A DNA stretch of 64,000 bases, from positions 11,554,301 through 11,618,300 of the forward strand of contig NC_052133.2 of assembly GCF_016086655.4 (NCBI RefSeq), written 5' to 3'. This DNA comes from Lepeophtheirus salmonis. Taxonomy: Eukaryota; Arthropoda; Copepoda; Siphonostomatoida; Caligidae. The notes beneath the pieces are model-generated. The model did no database searches, was not told where the DNA came from, and worked only from the letters and a program-made list of their open reading frames with translations. The position numbers and the translations under genes are program-made. Below are positions 36,990-50,049 of this stretch, piece after piece; the stretch's first letter is position 1; each line of letters opens with the position of its first letter.

Positions 36990-37385
36990 ACAAAAACCAA
37001 CGCATGTGTCCGTCTATTAACGCCAGTGTCAGTACTGAAAAGGCTACAAAGGCCGTTCACATCTCTATCCGGACTGCCTACGACATCAAGAAGCCCCTTA
37101 AGGAGTGCCTTTCCCTTACATCCCTATTAGAACCAAAAACAATACAGCAACAATATGGCTGAGAAGTGGCTTGTCCCTCCTCCAGACCTGGGCTTTGTAA
37201 TTTGGAGTGTCTTGGAGAAAAATGTCTGCCGCACCTCTAATCTATATTTGAATTCGCTCCAAGCTGCAATCATGAGAGTGTGGTACGCCATGGCACTGTC
37301 CTAGTCGTCAAGTGATTTCAACCTGTTGGCCAGTGTGTCGAGGCTGTTTTTGCTTATGATGGAGGACATAATGAATAAAAATATA
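36990..37385 (+). mobile_element. Internally deleted mariner element
   Basis: The first half gives SVSTEKATKAVHISIRTAYD and IKKPLKECLSL (helix-turn-helix half of a mariner transposase); a frame shift then gives PPPDLGFVIWSVLEKNVCRT and LNSLQAAIMRVWYAM, the C-terminal SPDLNPLDF.VWSVLE block. The catalytic middle is missing. The third catalytic position is no longer aspartate. Confidence 0.75.
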
Positions 37386-37769
37386 GTTAAATATGTTATG
37401 TAAACATATATTATCAATTGGTTTTTAGTTGTCTTTTCTTGAACCATATAAAATCAAATTTGGTCATTCAGTCTTACTCCTACAAGTTTTGGTTCTCTCA
37501 TTCTGTATATTAGGGCTGTACAAGATATCTAAAAATTGAGTTATACAGCTGATGTAGATGTGCATATTTGCTAAATATGCATATAAACTGTAGATATAAA
37601 CATGAGCATTAAAAGAAGTTTGCATCAACATTTTCGAATCATAGTGAATATAAAAAGTGAGTGTTGTAATTGTATGATTTTATGTACCATTTTAATGTAA
37701 ATGTTTATATGAATTCATTTAAAAAAAACCGACCTCAAGAGTTTTATATTTATTACTCATTTTTTTCCA

Positions 37770-38270
37770 ATGAGAAAATCGGGGTGAGGCCTATTATCAG
37801 GTCCTGAGGTGGAAAATTTTACCCTCGCTGAAGGTTAACTATATTGAGAACAACCATATGTGGACCCAAGACGGTGCCCCTAGTCATACAGCCCTGAAGA
37901 CACAGAACTCCAATAATGTGGACTTTGCTTACTTTTGGGACAACACCTTCTGCCTCCCTTCGAGAAAGGACCTCAGTTCCCTCGACTCCAGTGTGTGGAG
38001 CGTCTTAGAGAGCAAAGGTTGGGAAGACATTATACAGAAGTGCAGGAGTTCAAGGCCAGTATCAAGAAAAAATTGGGCCTACATGTCACCAATTATATCT
38101 TAGCAACTTGCACCAAGTTCTGACCTCTTCTGGAGGCTGTGATATAGTCTTGAGGTGGCTATATTAAATAATTTTTTCCAAGATTGATTTCTTAAAGTTT
38201 TTTCGATAACATTTTCCATTACACTTTTCAAATAAAGAGTTATTAAGGTTTATTTAGTAATATATGTATT
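37770..38270 (+). mobile_element. Mariner transposase C-terminal fragment
   Basis: GEAYYQVLRWKILPSLKVNY, then MWTQDGAPSHTALKTQN (second catalytic aspartate in QDGAPSHTA), then FWDNTFCLPSRKDLSSLDSS with VWSVLES, then after a shift TEVQEFKASIKKKLGLHVTN to a stop. AATAAAGAG at about 38231 may be its poly(A) signal. The N-terminal half is not visible. It lies 385 bp after another mariner on the same strand; they differ in wording, so they are separate insertions or families. Confidence 0.8.
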
Positions 38271-39799
38271 GTTCTTCAATCAAAGGTTAAAAAAAATCAT
38301 ACTGGTAAAGGTGATCCAAATTTACTTTTTTTTTGTTATTCAAGTAAAAAAATACTCACTTGCCAATTTTGGTATGTATCAGTTGAGATTTTTTTGAAGT
38401 GATACGCTGGAGAAACAAATATATAGGCTTAAAGCTACAAATTCATGTAACTGCACATATCGTTCTTTTGGAAAGGTAGAAACGGAATTATCATACAAAT
38501 ATAGAAAATATTGTTGATATTAACTTTGTTGCAAATTATTTTCAACATGGAAAAAACAAAGAAGGTGTAATGTGTATGATATAGATGATAAACAAACAAA
38601 AACACATTTTTGTCTAAAATAGTGAAAAAATTTCAAAACTTAATGACCGCTGAGTTACCTCTAATATTATTAGAAATAGTTCTAAGTTAGCCAATGATAT
38701 CTATAGACCAGGGGTCATCAAAAAAAAAAAATTATTCCGCCCCTGATAAATGAAAGAATGACGAGCTTCGGGCCCCTTAATCATTCTGTTCAATAATCGC
38801 TAACCAGAACGAAAGCTCTGTGAAAAAGACTAGAAACAAGACACATTGCATTCCATCTTAATCATATGTGAGTAGTTTGAAATGAACATAAAACATTAAC
38901 AACCAACATGTTTATTTACAAAAAAGTTATCAATAAAGTGACGTTAGAAAAAAAAATATTGTTCTTGAAAGGCATCCATGATAGCCGGAAGTTCATCTCC
39001 CAATTTCAGGTATCGACTAGTTTGAATGGTCTTTCACTATACTGTAAAGACTGTGAACAAATATATAACAATATCAAAAAAGCTTTCATATATACTACTT
39101 AATTCCATAGGTTTTGAGCCAAGATATTAGGAAGCGTTTATGCTATTTGGTATTTCATCTAATATGAAGCAGAGTTCAAATGAGGAAAAACCACTTGGTA
39201 GGGCTATCAGTAACTGTAAAACGTTTATTCCTCAACACCTTACAGAAGATATGGTGTTTGACGAAAGAAGTCTAGAGAATATCTTAATATCGGCTGTAGA
39301 TAGATACACCTCTTTAACCATGAGGATTCTCTAACTGCAAGACTCATTGTAGAATTATTTAATATAGTTAAATATTTTCGATTGATATCACTTCGGTATA
39401 AAAGTACTCATAGGCTGATAATACGACGATATAAGAAGATTAAGAAAGACAATACAGATTGAGTTGGATTTTTCTTTCCATTTTTTTTATTTGAGATGTT
39501 CTGCTGTTTTATTGTAAAGTACATTAAGTTTCAAAAATATTATGTATGTGTGAATATGTACGTGAAGTTTTGTCTTAATTTGTTTGTAATAATTTGATTG
39601 TTTTTGGTTTTTAGGTCTTAAGAAGGAAATTGATTTTTATCTATAATGGTAAATGATGTTTTTATACAAATTTCCTTTTATGTTTTTATTTTTATTTTTG
39701 CATATCTAATATTTATATATGTTAAGAAAAAATATATATAGTTACATCAGATATATGTAGTGTGCACAGATCCGAATCTTAAAAACTAAGCAGCCAAAA
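38271..39799. other. No gene; possible hAT end
   Basis: CAGGGGTCATCAAAAAAAAA at about 38711 looks like a hAT terminal sequence and may be the downstream end of the hAT remnant at 39800-40485. A short open frame at 39140-39334 is not recognised. Confidence 0.35.
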
Positions 39800-40485
39800 A
39801 AAGGTTAGTGAGATTTGTGAAACTAACGTTTGGCTTTCAAGATATCATCAATGTTTGGTTTGGATTTACTACCTCCAATCAAGAGAATTGCTTTCAAATG
39901 TTCATTTGTCAATCCTGTTCGATGTGCTGAATTCATATAATTCATTTTTAGAAATGTTTGCTCACATACATAAGTTGTTTGAAAGAGTGATACCATATCA
40001 CCCGTAAAGTTATTATATTCTCCATGCAACTGACCTTCTAAAAGGCTGATACTTCTAAACAAATGGGCTTTCACAGGACAATAGTCATTTGCTGCTTCTA
40101 TCAAACACTCTTCGATGAAGTTGCCATAAGTAAACGGGTTTCCTCGTTTTAGCCATCTTATTCACTCTTTTATATTTTATAAGAGTGATAGATTCATTTT
40201 CACTCTTACTTTCTGGGAAAGTAGTTTCTTTTAGTTCCTCAACCACATTTAATGGACTCATATTTCTCAGAGCGTAACTTTCCAGAAAACTTTAAATATG
40301 TTGATATATGTTTTGTTTTATATTGACGGCAAAGATTGTAGTTTTTCAAAACTGCAGCACTTTCGCTGCATATTACGCAACTAGCATTCTGGTCCTTTGT
40401 TTCTACAAAGAAATACTTTACTCCACACTCTTAATTGAAAACGCAACACTCGGCGTCCACTTTTCTTTTTTTTAGTAGTCATAAT
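39800..40485 (-). mobile_element. ZBED-type hAT transposase, internally deleted
   Basis: On the minus strand the ATG at 40482 opens MTTKKKKSGRRVLRFQLRVW; after a frameshift, KYFFVETKDQNASCVICSES and AAVLKNYNLCRQYKTKHIS give a BED-type zinc-finger region (CxxC...H..H-like). Then WLKRGNPFTYGNFIEECLIE and AANDYCPVKAHLFRSISL follow, as in ZBED/GTF2IRD2-type hAT proteins. The text then jumps to FQTTYVCEQTFLKMNYMNSA, HRTGLTNEHLKAILLIGGSK and PNIDDILKAKR, the C-terminal hAT dimerisation domain. Some 350 residues with the RNase H-like catalytic core are missing. It cannot transpose itself. Confidence 0.82.
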
Positions 40486-43400
40486 GAAAGGTAACGAAAA
40501 AAGGAACTAAAAAAGAAAAAAAAAAGAACGAGAAGGATGCGTAATTGTGAGATACCCAAATAAAGATGGAGGAAATTAATCTTGCTCCTTCTAGTGCATC
40601 ATGTATGTATATTGAATATATATTTATAGAAATGCAAGGAATAGAAGAAAATTATTCTATAGTTATTTACAAGATTGTTTACTTAAAATGCACTATAACA
40701 ATAATAAATTTGAGATCTTTTAGTATTTTAAACATAATATTAAATTTAAATGTTATCATAAAGTTTCGTGTTTCATACGTTTTATCACTGACGTCGCACA
40801 CCTGATATGGTCCACGAGCTGTAGTTTGGTCAATCCTCATATAGATTAAAAATAATATTTTGAGGTCTTAAAGATCTCATATTTCAATCATTTAATAAAT
40901 AAACTCCATCCGAATGAAGAGCTTAACCAAGAGACTTAAGGTTCAGTACAATGAGCTTTACTGTCCTTATTGTGTCAAATATTAACATTCACGGCTGTTT
41001 AGGATGGAAACGTTTTAATATCTTCTGTTAATCATACTTTTTGCTTTGGATTTTATGTAAATGCTTAATGGATTATTTTCCTCATTCATTCAATTAATAA
41101 GGAACAATATTTTATTAGTTTCAGAGTTATTAAAAAATCTGAAATTAATTATCGAGGTTTCACTGAGTATTTTTTTAACATTCCTATTATTGATTTGGCC
41201 CAAGAATTTATTTATGAAAAATGATTTATAAGAGGGGTGAGGGGGAGGAGAATGTTTTAATCTGTATATAATATTTCTTGTTTGACATATAAATATTTAG
41301 TTAATACTTAACATTACTCTAACTTGAAATCAAATTATTTATACAATAAGTATTTATATTTCTTCAAATTGACGTGGGGCATATTTGGCTACTAAGTATT
41401 TCCCTTTTTTTTCCTATTCTAATTTACCCACTTAAGTAGGCCATTATTGACAACATTACTCAATACATCACAAGTTAGGAGGACTTTGGATGAAAGTAAG
41501 TGTGTTCCGTCTTCACTTTTCTCTCTCACCTTTTGATGATGTCTCGGTTATCAGATAGGAAAGTGGTTCCTAACCAGGAGGGAGGAACTAATTCAACTCA
41601 ATGCAGAATTTCGAATATTTTAGGCCGGAATTGAGGTATACGTAAAAATGAGATAATTACACCTTTTCTAAATAAAAGTGTTAGTTTTTAAAAAAAAAAC
41701 CTTAATTTCAAAACATTAGTTTTTGCCAAAAAGTCATTTAATCAACTTAAACACTTTGCTGATAACTCATGATGATATTTTCAAGAGCACAAAAATACCG
41801 ACCGTCGGTCAGCCTCATTCAAATAGCATTGGCTTGAGCGATTTCACTATGGGCCCAAACATTGTTCCAGATTTAAGGGTCAGAAAAGAAGCGTTCTATT
41901 ACTCCAACTCCAGCGTACATTGCACTTGAAGCCGTTTATAGTAAATAAATATGAGAAAATTTTTGAACGGTCATACGAGACCGAGTATAAAGAAAGAAAG
42001 TTGTTCATTCAGTAAAGCATACGAATGCAATCATTTCATTTAGAAATCAAGGTCATGTGTCCAATTTAACTATTAATTATCGACTCCTTCTACGGTAGAG
42101 ACCCATTTATAGCTAAATAAGAACAACTTTCTACTGTTTAAAAAACAACATCCAGCCAATGAGTGTTGTTCATCCGTTTTAATCTGCTTCTCTGTGACAG
42201 AACATATTTATTGAATAATTTAGCCCCAAAAATTAAATAATTAATTATATAAATAGGGTTATCATAAATAATATATATATAAATTTGCCAGTGGCTGAAT
42301 AGAGAGGAATAGAAACAAAGAATGAAGGTAGAAGAAAAGAGACGGAAAGAGGGGTATAGAAAGAGAGAAGGAAGAAGAGAAGAAGGGGAGAGAGAACGAT
42401 AGCGATATAGAAGGAGAGCATGGAAAAGAAGTTTTACTTTGGTCAAAATCAGCCTCTGATTGACGTCAAAGGGCAAAAAAATATCATAGCAACATGTTTG
42501 GTTATTTTATACATCTAGTTGCTAATTATTTGCATGCATTGTTCTACAATTTTGAATTCCATGTGTAATAACACCAGAAACAGACTTATAAATATGTATA
42601 TCCTAAAAATGTTTGCAGGGATTAAAGAAAAAAATGTAGATAAGCCCCTCAAAAATGATCTAGAGGTGGCACTTGTAAAAAGTTTAAGAACCATTGAGAT
42701 AAGAGAAAAAAGGATAATTGCATTTTATAAATGCGCATGTGGGGTTATTTTCCAGTACCAACGCGGATATCAAGAGAATGAGAATGTTTCTAAAATGAGG
42801 ATAAACTATGGATATGAGTTTAAATACGAATATGAGATACATCACTTCTTAATTTAATATATATATCAAATTATCTATCAACATACATATCAGTTATAAT
42901 AAGGCAGTTATAATCATTTTTCAATAAAATTCATTATGCGTAGAATCGTTTAAAGTCTATCAAAAAACTGCAATTTTATATACTTTATTTATTGTATCTC
43001 ATTATAATATACTTTGACAGGAGGGATGTAACTTGTTATTTCTCATTCTACTATATTTTATTGATATCAAAATATACATAATATCAATTCACAAAAATCA
43101 ATTATATGTCCGCTTTAGAATTTTTGATTGTTTGTGTATTATTTGATTCTATGTCCAAATTATGTACCAATAAAAAAAATAAGATGTGAATGGTCATTGT
43201 AATATTATATTATGAGTTATAAAAATATTTGTAAAAACTATCATTGAAGCTTAGTCACTTTAACAATATAATATAAGTACTACTTACATTAAAAAAAAAA
43301 AACTCTTTTCTGTAGAAATTAGATTAGGAAAAATTGTTTTTGACTTTGTTTTTTCTTGTTAATTAATAAGTTGTTGGGGTGTTGAATTCTCCCTTTGAAG

Positions 43401-43667
43401 TAAGCTCCTATATTTGGTGTAAATTAAAAAAAAAAAATGCATAAAGAAATTAATATTTATTAATTTAAACATAATTAGGATTTTTTTTCTTGCATTATTG
43501 CTACTTTATATATCAACATTCTCTTTTTTATAGCCGTAGTTCTTTTTTTTCACTTAAAATCATTTTGCAGGCCGAATATATTAACGTTTGTTAATTCAGT
43601 AGTACAATATGTCATTCTACCACCTTCTCCCTGTGCTTTTTTGTTACATACAAAAATGTAAGCTCTA
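40486..43667. other. No gene recognised; holds a polypurine tract
   Basis: AT-rich. A 112-codon frame at 42519-42857 has no recognisable motif and lies in low-complexity surroundings; I do not call it a gene. Confidence 0.35.
42301..42432 (+). repeat. Polypurine tract, ~130 bp
   Basis: The plus strand is almost entirely A and G (AAAGAGAGAAGGAAGAAGAG and similar), with few pyrimidine interruptions. Such tracts can form triplex DNA; no function is claimed. Confidence 0.8.
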
Positions 43668-44444
43668 CAGGATTGATCTTATCTAGAATTACACATTCTA
43701 TTATTTTCAATCCGGAATGGCATTGATGCGAAATCTCAGAAGAGGACAACAAAACATCTCATCTTTGAACAAAGCAAGCTGAGACTGTTAGAAAGAGGAA
43801 ACAAGATATTGAATTTTCTCATAGCCAACAAAATCGACTAAAGTTTTGTTGTTTTCTGAGCTGGAACAGTGGTTTTGGGTGTTGTGGAGTCTGCCCTTCC
43901 ATTTTTGTGGAGAGGAAGGATCGGCTCAATGCAGATGCTTACATTGAACTTCTGGATAAGAAAGTGCTACTTTGGACCAGAGCAAAGTGTTGACAATTTT
44001 TTTTTCCATTCGAGATGGAGCTTCGTGTCATCACATCGCTAAGACCCAGGGTTTCCTGAGAGACAAATTTCCGGACTTTTGGGACCTCCACATGTGACCG
44101 CCCTCTTCCCCAGACGCAAACCCATAGGACTACTATATCTAGGTGCGTCTGTAGGAAAGGTGTGTGCTACTCATCACAGGAGTGGTCAGTCTCCAGAGGC
44201 TTCCGTCAAGAAGGAGTGGACCAAGCTAGTTTTTGAATACATATTCAAAGTCTGTAAGGGATTTTTGCCTCGTATTGAGACAATTATGGTGAGCTGAGGG
44301 CTCACATATTGAATAAAAGTTGTAGGAGCACTATTTTTAGATGATTTTGTTAAATAAATGTCTTTACAAAACCACTTGCTTAAATTTAGTCTTGAAAAAT
44401 TGAAAAAAAAAAAAAATGTATACCACTATATAGGATCAACCTTG
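43668..44444 (+). mobile_element. Truncated mariner element with TA-flanked ends
   Basis: Left end CAGGATTGATCTTATCTAG and, as reverse complement, right end CAAGGTTGATCCTATATAG are inverted partners, each flanked by TA, the mariner target site. The inside carries the catalytic half of a transposase in broken frames: GVCPSIFVERKDRLNADAYI, ELLDKKVLLWTRA, RDGASCHHIAKTQGFLRD (QDGAP.H equivalent), FPDFWDLHMWPPSSP split across a shift with DANP. An AATAAAAG follows. At 777 bp it is well below the usual ~1.3 kb; the N-terminal region is reduced. Confidence 0.8.
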
Positions 44445-47400
44445 TAGTTAATGGTGTCTACTAACTGCCAAAGGTATGGACAAAATTTGATTTAATAATA
44501 CATATATTTACTTACCTTTCTTATTTTAGTATGTCGCACTGAGCTTTAGCTACACATACTCCTTGCTACGTTGATATTTTTGGGATTAAGTAATCACACA
44601 GTTCTAAGATATTAAGTACAGACACAAAAACGAGTTCTCAACAAACAGACATACTTTGCTAAATGAATATAGATAACTTAAGATTTTATGATACGGAATA
44701 TTTCACAAATGTATGGGAAAGACTAGTTCATAAATTTTTTATTAACATAAAATTATAAACTAAATACATTTACTATTTTTATCACATACTGAAATTTATT
44801 GGAATTGGTTACCTGGAATTTCACTGAAAGACAATTTCCCAGAAAAAGCAAAGCCTTAAGCCTACATTACCCATTTGTTGCGAAACAATGTATCTTTCGA
44901 GTTTTCAATTTTCCGTTGTTGGATAAATTAGATATTCTTTGGGAGTTATATTATTTTGAAACATATTTATTAAAAAATCATTGAATATATGATTATTTTG
45001 ACTAGTGAATCAATGCTTTTAAATAGTAGTTTCACCACATGTGGTAATCTGATCTGAATTGTAGTCTTTAGACTTAAATAATAACGACACAAAACTAGTT
45101 ACGGTTATAAGAACTTCTGTTCAATAAAGAGTTTAGATAGATGTAAGGGGGCCCTTAGTAGTAAAATATTATTGGACCTTGGAGTGTCAGGTATGATTGA
45201 ATAGTTATTTAATATTGTTACAAGTTTCCACATATTATTTTATATTTTTTTTGTGCATATGATATAAAAAATATGCACATATACATGGGGTGATGGCATA
45301 ATCTTTAAAAGACAAAAATATATTACTGTAGGGATTCGAAAAAGAAAAGTAAATAAAAACCAAAAGAAAACAGAAAAAGCCCAAAATAAAAAGTATTTGT
45401 AAATGGGAAGTAGTTACTCCTAGATGAAGGCCATTTTTGGGGGCATGCTGTAATTAAATTATTTACTCTTTAGATATGTAGGGGGCAATGAGTCAAATAC
45501 GAGTTATATTTGTTTTTTGATGTGACATATAAAAAGGATACTTCTTGGAATAATTTATAATAAGAAAAGTCAGAAGCCACCGATTTAAAAATCAAATATA
45601 CACCTGTAAAAACTGTTATTTGATAATTATTTACCTTTTTATAAGCTCTTGTAAAATATATCGTTAATTTTTCTGGAAAAATGTTGCATTTCAAGAATTA
45701 TAATGCTAGGTTGAATTTAATAATTGATATTAAATTGTCAAATCTGATAATATCTATATTAATAAAGCAAAGTGTATCTCTATCTATGCTAAAAATAAGT
45801 CATTTCTGAATATAAAAACTTAGATATTTGATCTGATAAATAACAATACAATTGAGCGTATACGTTATATTAAAGAAAATGTATGCAGACATGCAGCATT
45901 ATAAAGTGTACACCCTTAAGTCAATCATGTTTATAAGGTAGTATAACATACAGGGACATTGCTTTCTGATGTATATTATAATAAGAGTTGACATTTTTGT
46001 CTGGAAAACAAAGATATCAAGGATAAGGCGGGAGTGAGACATATAAAATCTGTTGCATTATGACCTTGGTCAATATCAACTGCCAGTTATGTGGTTTTGC
46101 GGAAAAATAAATATTGATGTAAAGAAGAGAAACTTTTATATTTGAAATATCATTAGTGGATGAAAATTATATTAATTATATTTAAATTCATATATATATA
46201 TATTATGAAACATGTTTAAAACAATTCAGAGTAAAGATAGGCGATAATTGTTACACTTGAGGGAGAAATTAACACCCCGACGACCTATTAAATAGTTAAC
46301 AAAAATGTAGAAAGAGTTCAAACAACAACCTTTTTTCCTTTTCAATTTATAAACTTAGTTTTTTAATTTCAAAAATGTCAACTCTAATCATAATTTATAT
46401 ACAATTACAGGATATGTTAAGAGTTGTATTTGAAATGAAAGAGTTTGATGTAAAAAATTATTAAGTATCACAGGTTTTTTGTTTAACGTATATTAAAAAA
46501 AGAGAATGTGACTTTACATGATATTAAACAACGAGCTAATAAGCTTCCTGGCTCATCAAATTATAATTAAAGAACATCAACCTGTTATTGTTATTATTCT
46601 TTTATTCTCGAGGAGATAACATTTAAGCATTGAGTTTTCTCATGAATAACGGTGAATAACACCAAGAATTTGTTCGGGAGTTATACTTCTATTGTATTAA
46701 ATCAAAGTTTGTCGGTTCGTCGACGCTTAATAACTCCGGTTAATGGGGGGTACTAACGCTAGTTACTTATATATGTATATAGAATATATATTAATGTGGG
46801 TATATATATCGCATAAAGATAAATATTTAATATACAGAGGAATGAACAAAAATGGTGCAAAATGGTCTTTATATGTACAATACTAATAAACAAAGAAACA
46901 CTGCAAAAAGAGATTTAGATCAATTTGAGTAATTGGAAAGTGTCATAAAATGTTTTTTCTATTGAGGTTAATTTAGTTTGGTTTTATTAGATGTGGGGCA
47001 CTACATAAAGCCTACCCAAATATTGATAATACTTTCAACAGCCATTAACGACCCACAAAATTTAATTTTCAATTGTTCAATGCATGCCTTCAATGTACAA
47101 AGTTTGTTTTTTTATTAACTATTTTCATAACAATAGGAAAAAATATACTTGTGAATAGAAATTTGAAAAGTGGCAAAAAGCATTCACAACCTAATTAAAT
47201 TAATTATTTCTTATTAGCAAAACTATAATTACGTAATAGTCATAAGATCTTCAGAATAAGAATACATGAATTCTTTGCTATATAAACAAGTAAATTTGAA
47301 GGGGAGGCGAACATTTATTTAATGGTTCAAAATTCTAAAAATACCCAAGATAGTGCAACATTATCCCAATAACATGAAACTTTACACTGTACTATTCTTT

Positions 47401-47899
47401 TGTAAGCAAACAATTTGCAACTATTCTTGATCAAAGCAATGAAGAAAGTGTGGAAATGGGCCCTTTAGTTTGAGTAGATTCCTGTGATATTAGTATTCTT
47501 TTACCACGCAAGAATCGTTTTTTATGATACTACAGATGACGTCACTTTATCAATTACTATCATTTTCCCTCATGGCATTTGGACTTATTTCTTCTCTTCA
47601 TATAATTCATGGACGTTGGCTTACTCTTGACTACCTGGATCTCTCCTTTTCTTCGTTGGAAAGTTATCAAGGGAATTAAGAATTACAGCTGTTCTTAGTC
47701 TTCTAGTATGTATAATAATAAAATATAATATATATTGTATGGAACTACTCGGACTTCAATATCACTCAAACTCTCTATACATAGATATAATATTATTTTA
47801 TCAATAAATATGGAAGATGTTTCTAACATCGACCCAAAATTGTTATGAAATGAGAAACTATCACCTACAAACAAATGGGGGAACAATTAACAATTTCCT
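44445..47899. other. AT-rich stretch, no gene
   Basis: No frame or repeat I can support across 3.4 kb. Confidence 0.4.
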
Positions 47900-48960
47900 G
47901 ATGAAGGAACCAAAAAGTTTCTCGAAAGAGGCCTAAAAAACCCTGATACAATATGATTCAATGCATCCCCCAAGTATTATGAGTACTCTTATTTTTCAAA
48001 TGCCTGCTGAGGAAAATAAATAATATAAAACAGAAACCAGGCACAAAAAGAAGTTTTTTACGCCGATATTACTGAGGAGGCAAACGAAATTCTAATAATA
48101 AGAAAGAACGGTGACCATATTTCCATCATTGAATGGAACAAAGTTATTAAAATACTTGACACACACTACGGATGTCGTTTGTCTGCACCAATTGGCGACC
48201 TAATTCATAAATACGAAGGGCGTCGCTATACAAATAAAAGGGTGTTCATTTACATAAATGATGATGCTTCTGGACAATAAGTCCGACAAAGCATAACAGC
48301 AAATACACCTCTCCTTACCACCTCATCGGATGAAGCAGAGCGAATGAGGAACTCAGAAAAGAGAAAAAAATACATCACGAGTTTCGTTCGAAGGGGTGAC
48401 TGGTAACATTGAAGACCCTTGCTCGTATCATAGCACACCAATGCAATACTCTTCCAATTAAAGGTAAGATGGAACTTGTAAAATCTGAAATTACTAACTT
48501 TGGTAAGGTACTTTACATACGTGTAGAACCACTGAAATTTGAAGCCCTGCAATTGATAGACTTGACTATCAGAATAGCCTAAGTAGGAAAGGTACGTTTC
48601 AAAGACCGAAGGAAAGCACCAATTGTCCAACAAGAGGAAGAAGAAGTAGGGAAGGACCCCACAAAACAAAATCAAGGAAATAATAATAAATCAAAAACAA
48701 CTTATGGCACTAGCATAAAATATTATACTACCACTAGCAAAAAAAATAACACTGAAGTTAGTAAACAACCTGAGATTGATAGTGGTGGCAACAAATCAAT
48801 GGATGTTGATGGCACCACTGATAAAAACAATCCGATTTTTTCCACAGAAAGAAAAAATATATACGTGCCTACATTGAAATATACTAAACAAGAACTATCA
48901 ACCTATTCGAGTCATCCCCATATATGTGTGTATATGTATGAAATGTGTAAGAAGTTCTTT
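47900..48960 (+). pseudogene. Unrecognised degenerate ORF, possibly retroelement ORF1/gag-like
   Basis: Coding-like text runs along the plus strand in changing frames: FPDEGTKKFLERGLKNPDTI (~47900), ADITEEANEILIIRKNGDHI and SIIEWNKVIKILDTHYGCRL (48058-48180), LIHKYEGRRYTNKRVFIYIN, then after a shift near 48400 ARIIAHQCNTLPIKGKMELV and KSEITNFGKVLYIRVEPLKF (48420-48545), and last a hydrophilic tail rich in Lys, Gln, Asn and Thr (48600-48850). The pattern of a folded half followed by a charged low-complexity tail resembles an ORF1 or gag protein. I do not recognise the family; several stops make it non-functional. Confidence 0.45.
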
Positions 48961-49154
48961 ATTTTGAAATACATTATTTTATATAGCTGCAGCCCCCATG
49001 CTTAAAAAAAAAATTCTAGTTGACCAAATTTAAATATAAGCATAAGAGCATGTTGAACTTGAGATGGACACAGAAACTTGGTACAAACCACCAATTGCTT
49101 CTGTTCTATTAAAGAAGTTGCAACACTGATTTTTGAGGAGGTATCACCAGAAAG

Positions 49155-49437
49155 GCTCAATGCTTTCACTGTTTGAACTATTAAGAAGTAATCACTGATC
49201 AGATACTTCAAGTGAACGAACTCTGATCTCATTGTGTGAGTTGGTTGAGTGAGCGGGCTCCTTGGCCTGTATGTACGCGAGCTGTCCGGGAGAACATCCA
49301 TTCACACCCGCGCTCATTCATAGTGCATGTGCATAACTTTGCACAACATTATAATCCACTTTCATTGTCGTTGGTGGTTGCCAGTCTCTGGCACTGTAAT
49401 TTTGAAGGTCACAGGCTGAAAAGTGTAGGACCTCTGA
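49155..49437 (-). mobile_element. Dispersed hAT-like repeat, copy 2
   Basis: The plus strand here matches the reverse complement of 10364-10640: shared words include ATTAAGAAG, CACTGATCAG, CTTCAAGTGAACGA, CTTGGCCTGTATGTACGCG, TAGTGCATGTGCATAACTTT, GTCGTTGGTGG and ACAGGCTGAAAA. About three quarters of positions agree by eye. No coding. Ends are more worn than in copy 1. Confidence 0.65.
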
Positions 49438-50049
49438 AAGGGCATAAACCGAATGTACAATGTATGTAGGGCGAATTGCAAAGTAATGACCATCTCATCA
49501 ATATATGCACTGCCCTTACTTACGAGATACATCAAGCCATAAATACGGAAAACAAAGACATTCGTATTTTAAAATTTATGAAATGTAAAAAATAAAAAAA
49601 ATATTATTGAACAAAATTTTAATGTAAGCTAGGTTTTAGAACCTGCTGTAGTAGCATAAATATTCCGTTGCATGGTCGTGTTCGTTGCCTTATAATTGTA
49701 CAATTTTATTTTATTTATGTATGGCAAGCAGTAATAAATATTTAACTACTTATTATGTTTCATCATGAATCAGAAAATAAGATCTTCAAATATATTCTCT
49801 TCTTTTAACTTATTGAATATATAATACATTTTAGAGTTTTCTATTTATTTTTGTTTAAAAATTTGATTGTACCTGTAAATGCTACAAAATCAGATTTGAT
49901 ACAGAAAAACTACTATAACATTTTCTGAATTGTTATTGGGACATATAATTAACATGAAACTCGATAGAAACATTTTATGAAAACTCAGTCAAAGAATATT
50001 ACGACATTTTTTAGAAAGTTTCAAATGTTTACATAAAATGGACAGAAAC
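49438..50049. other. AT-rich spacer
   Basis: No gene recognised. Confidence 0.4.

Noticed and set aside
42519..42857. 112-codon plus-strand frame
   Set aside because: No signal peptide, domain or homology I can see, and no promoter or splice context; open frames of this size occur by chance over 64 kb.
48250..48675. 141-codon open frame on the minus strand
   Set aside because: It is antisense to the plus-strand coding remnant at 47900-48960, and its Phe/Tyr/Leu-rich composition is what reversed Lys/Glu codons give.
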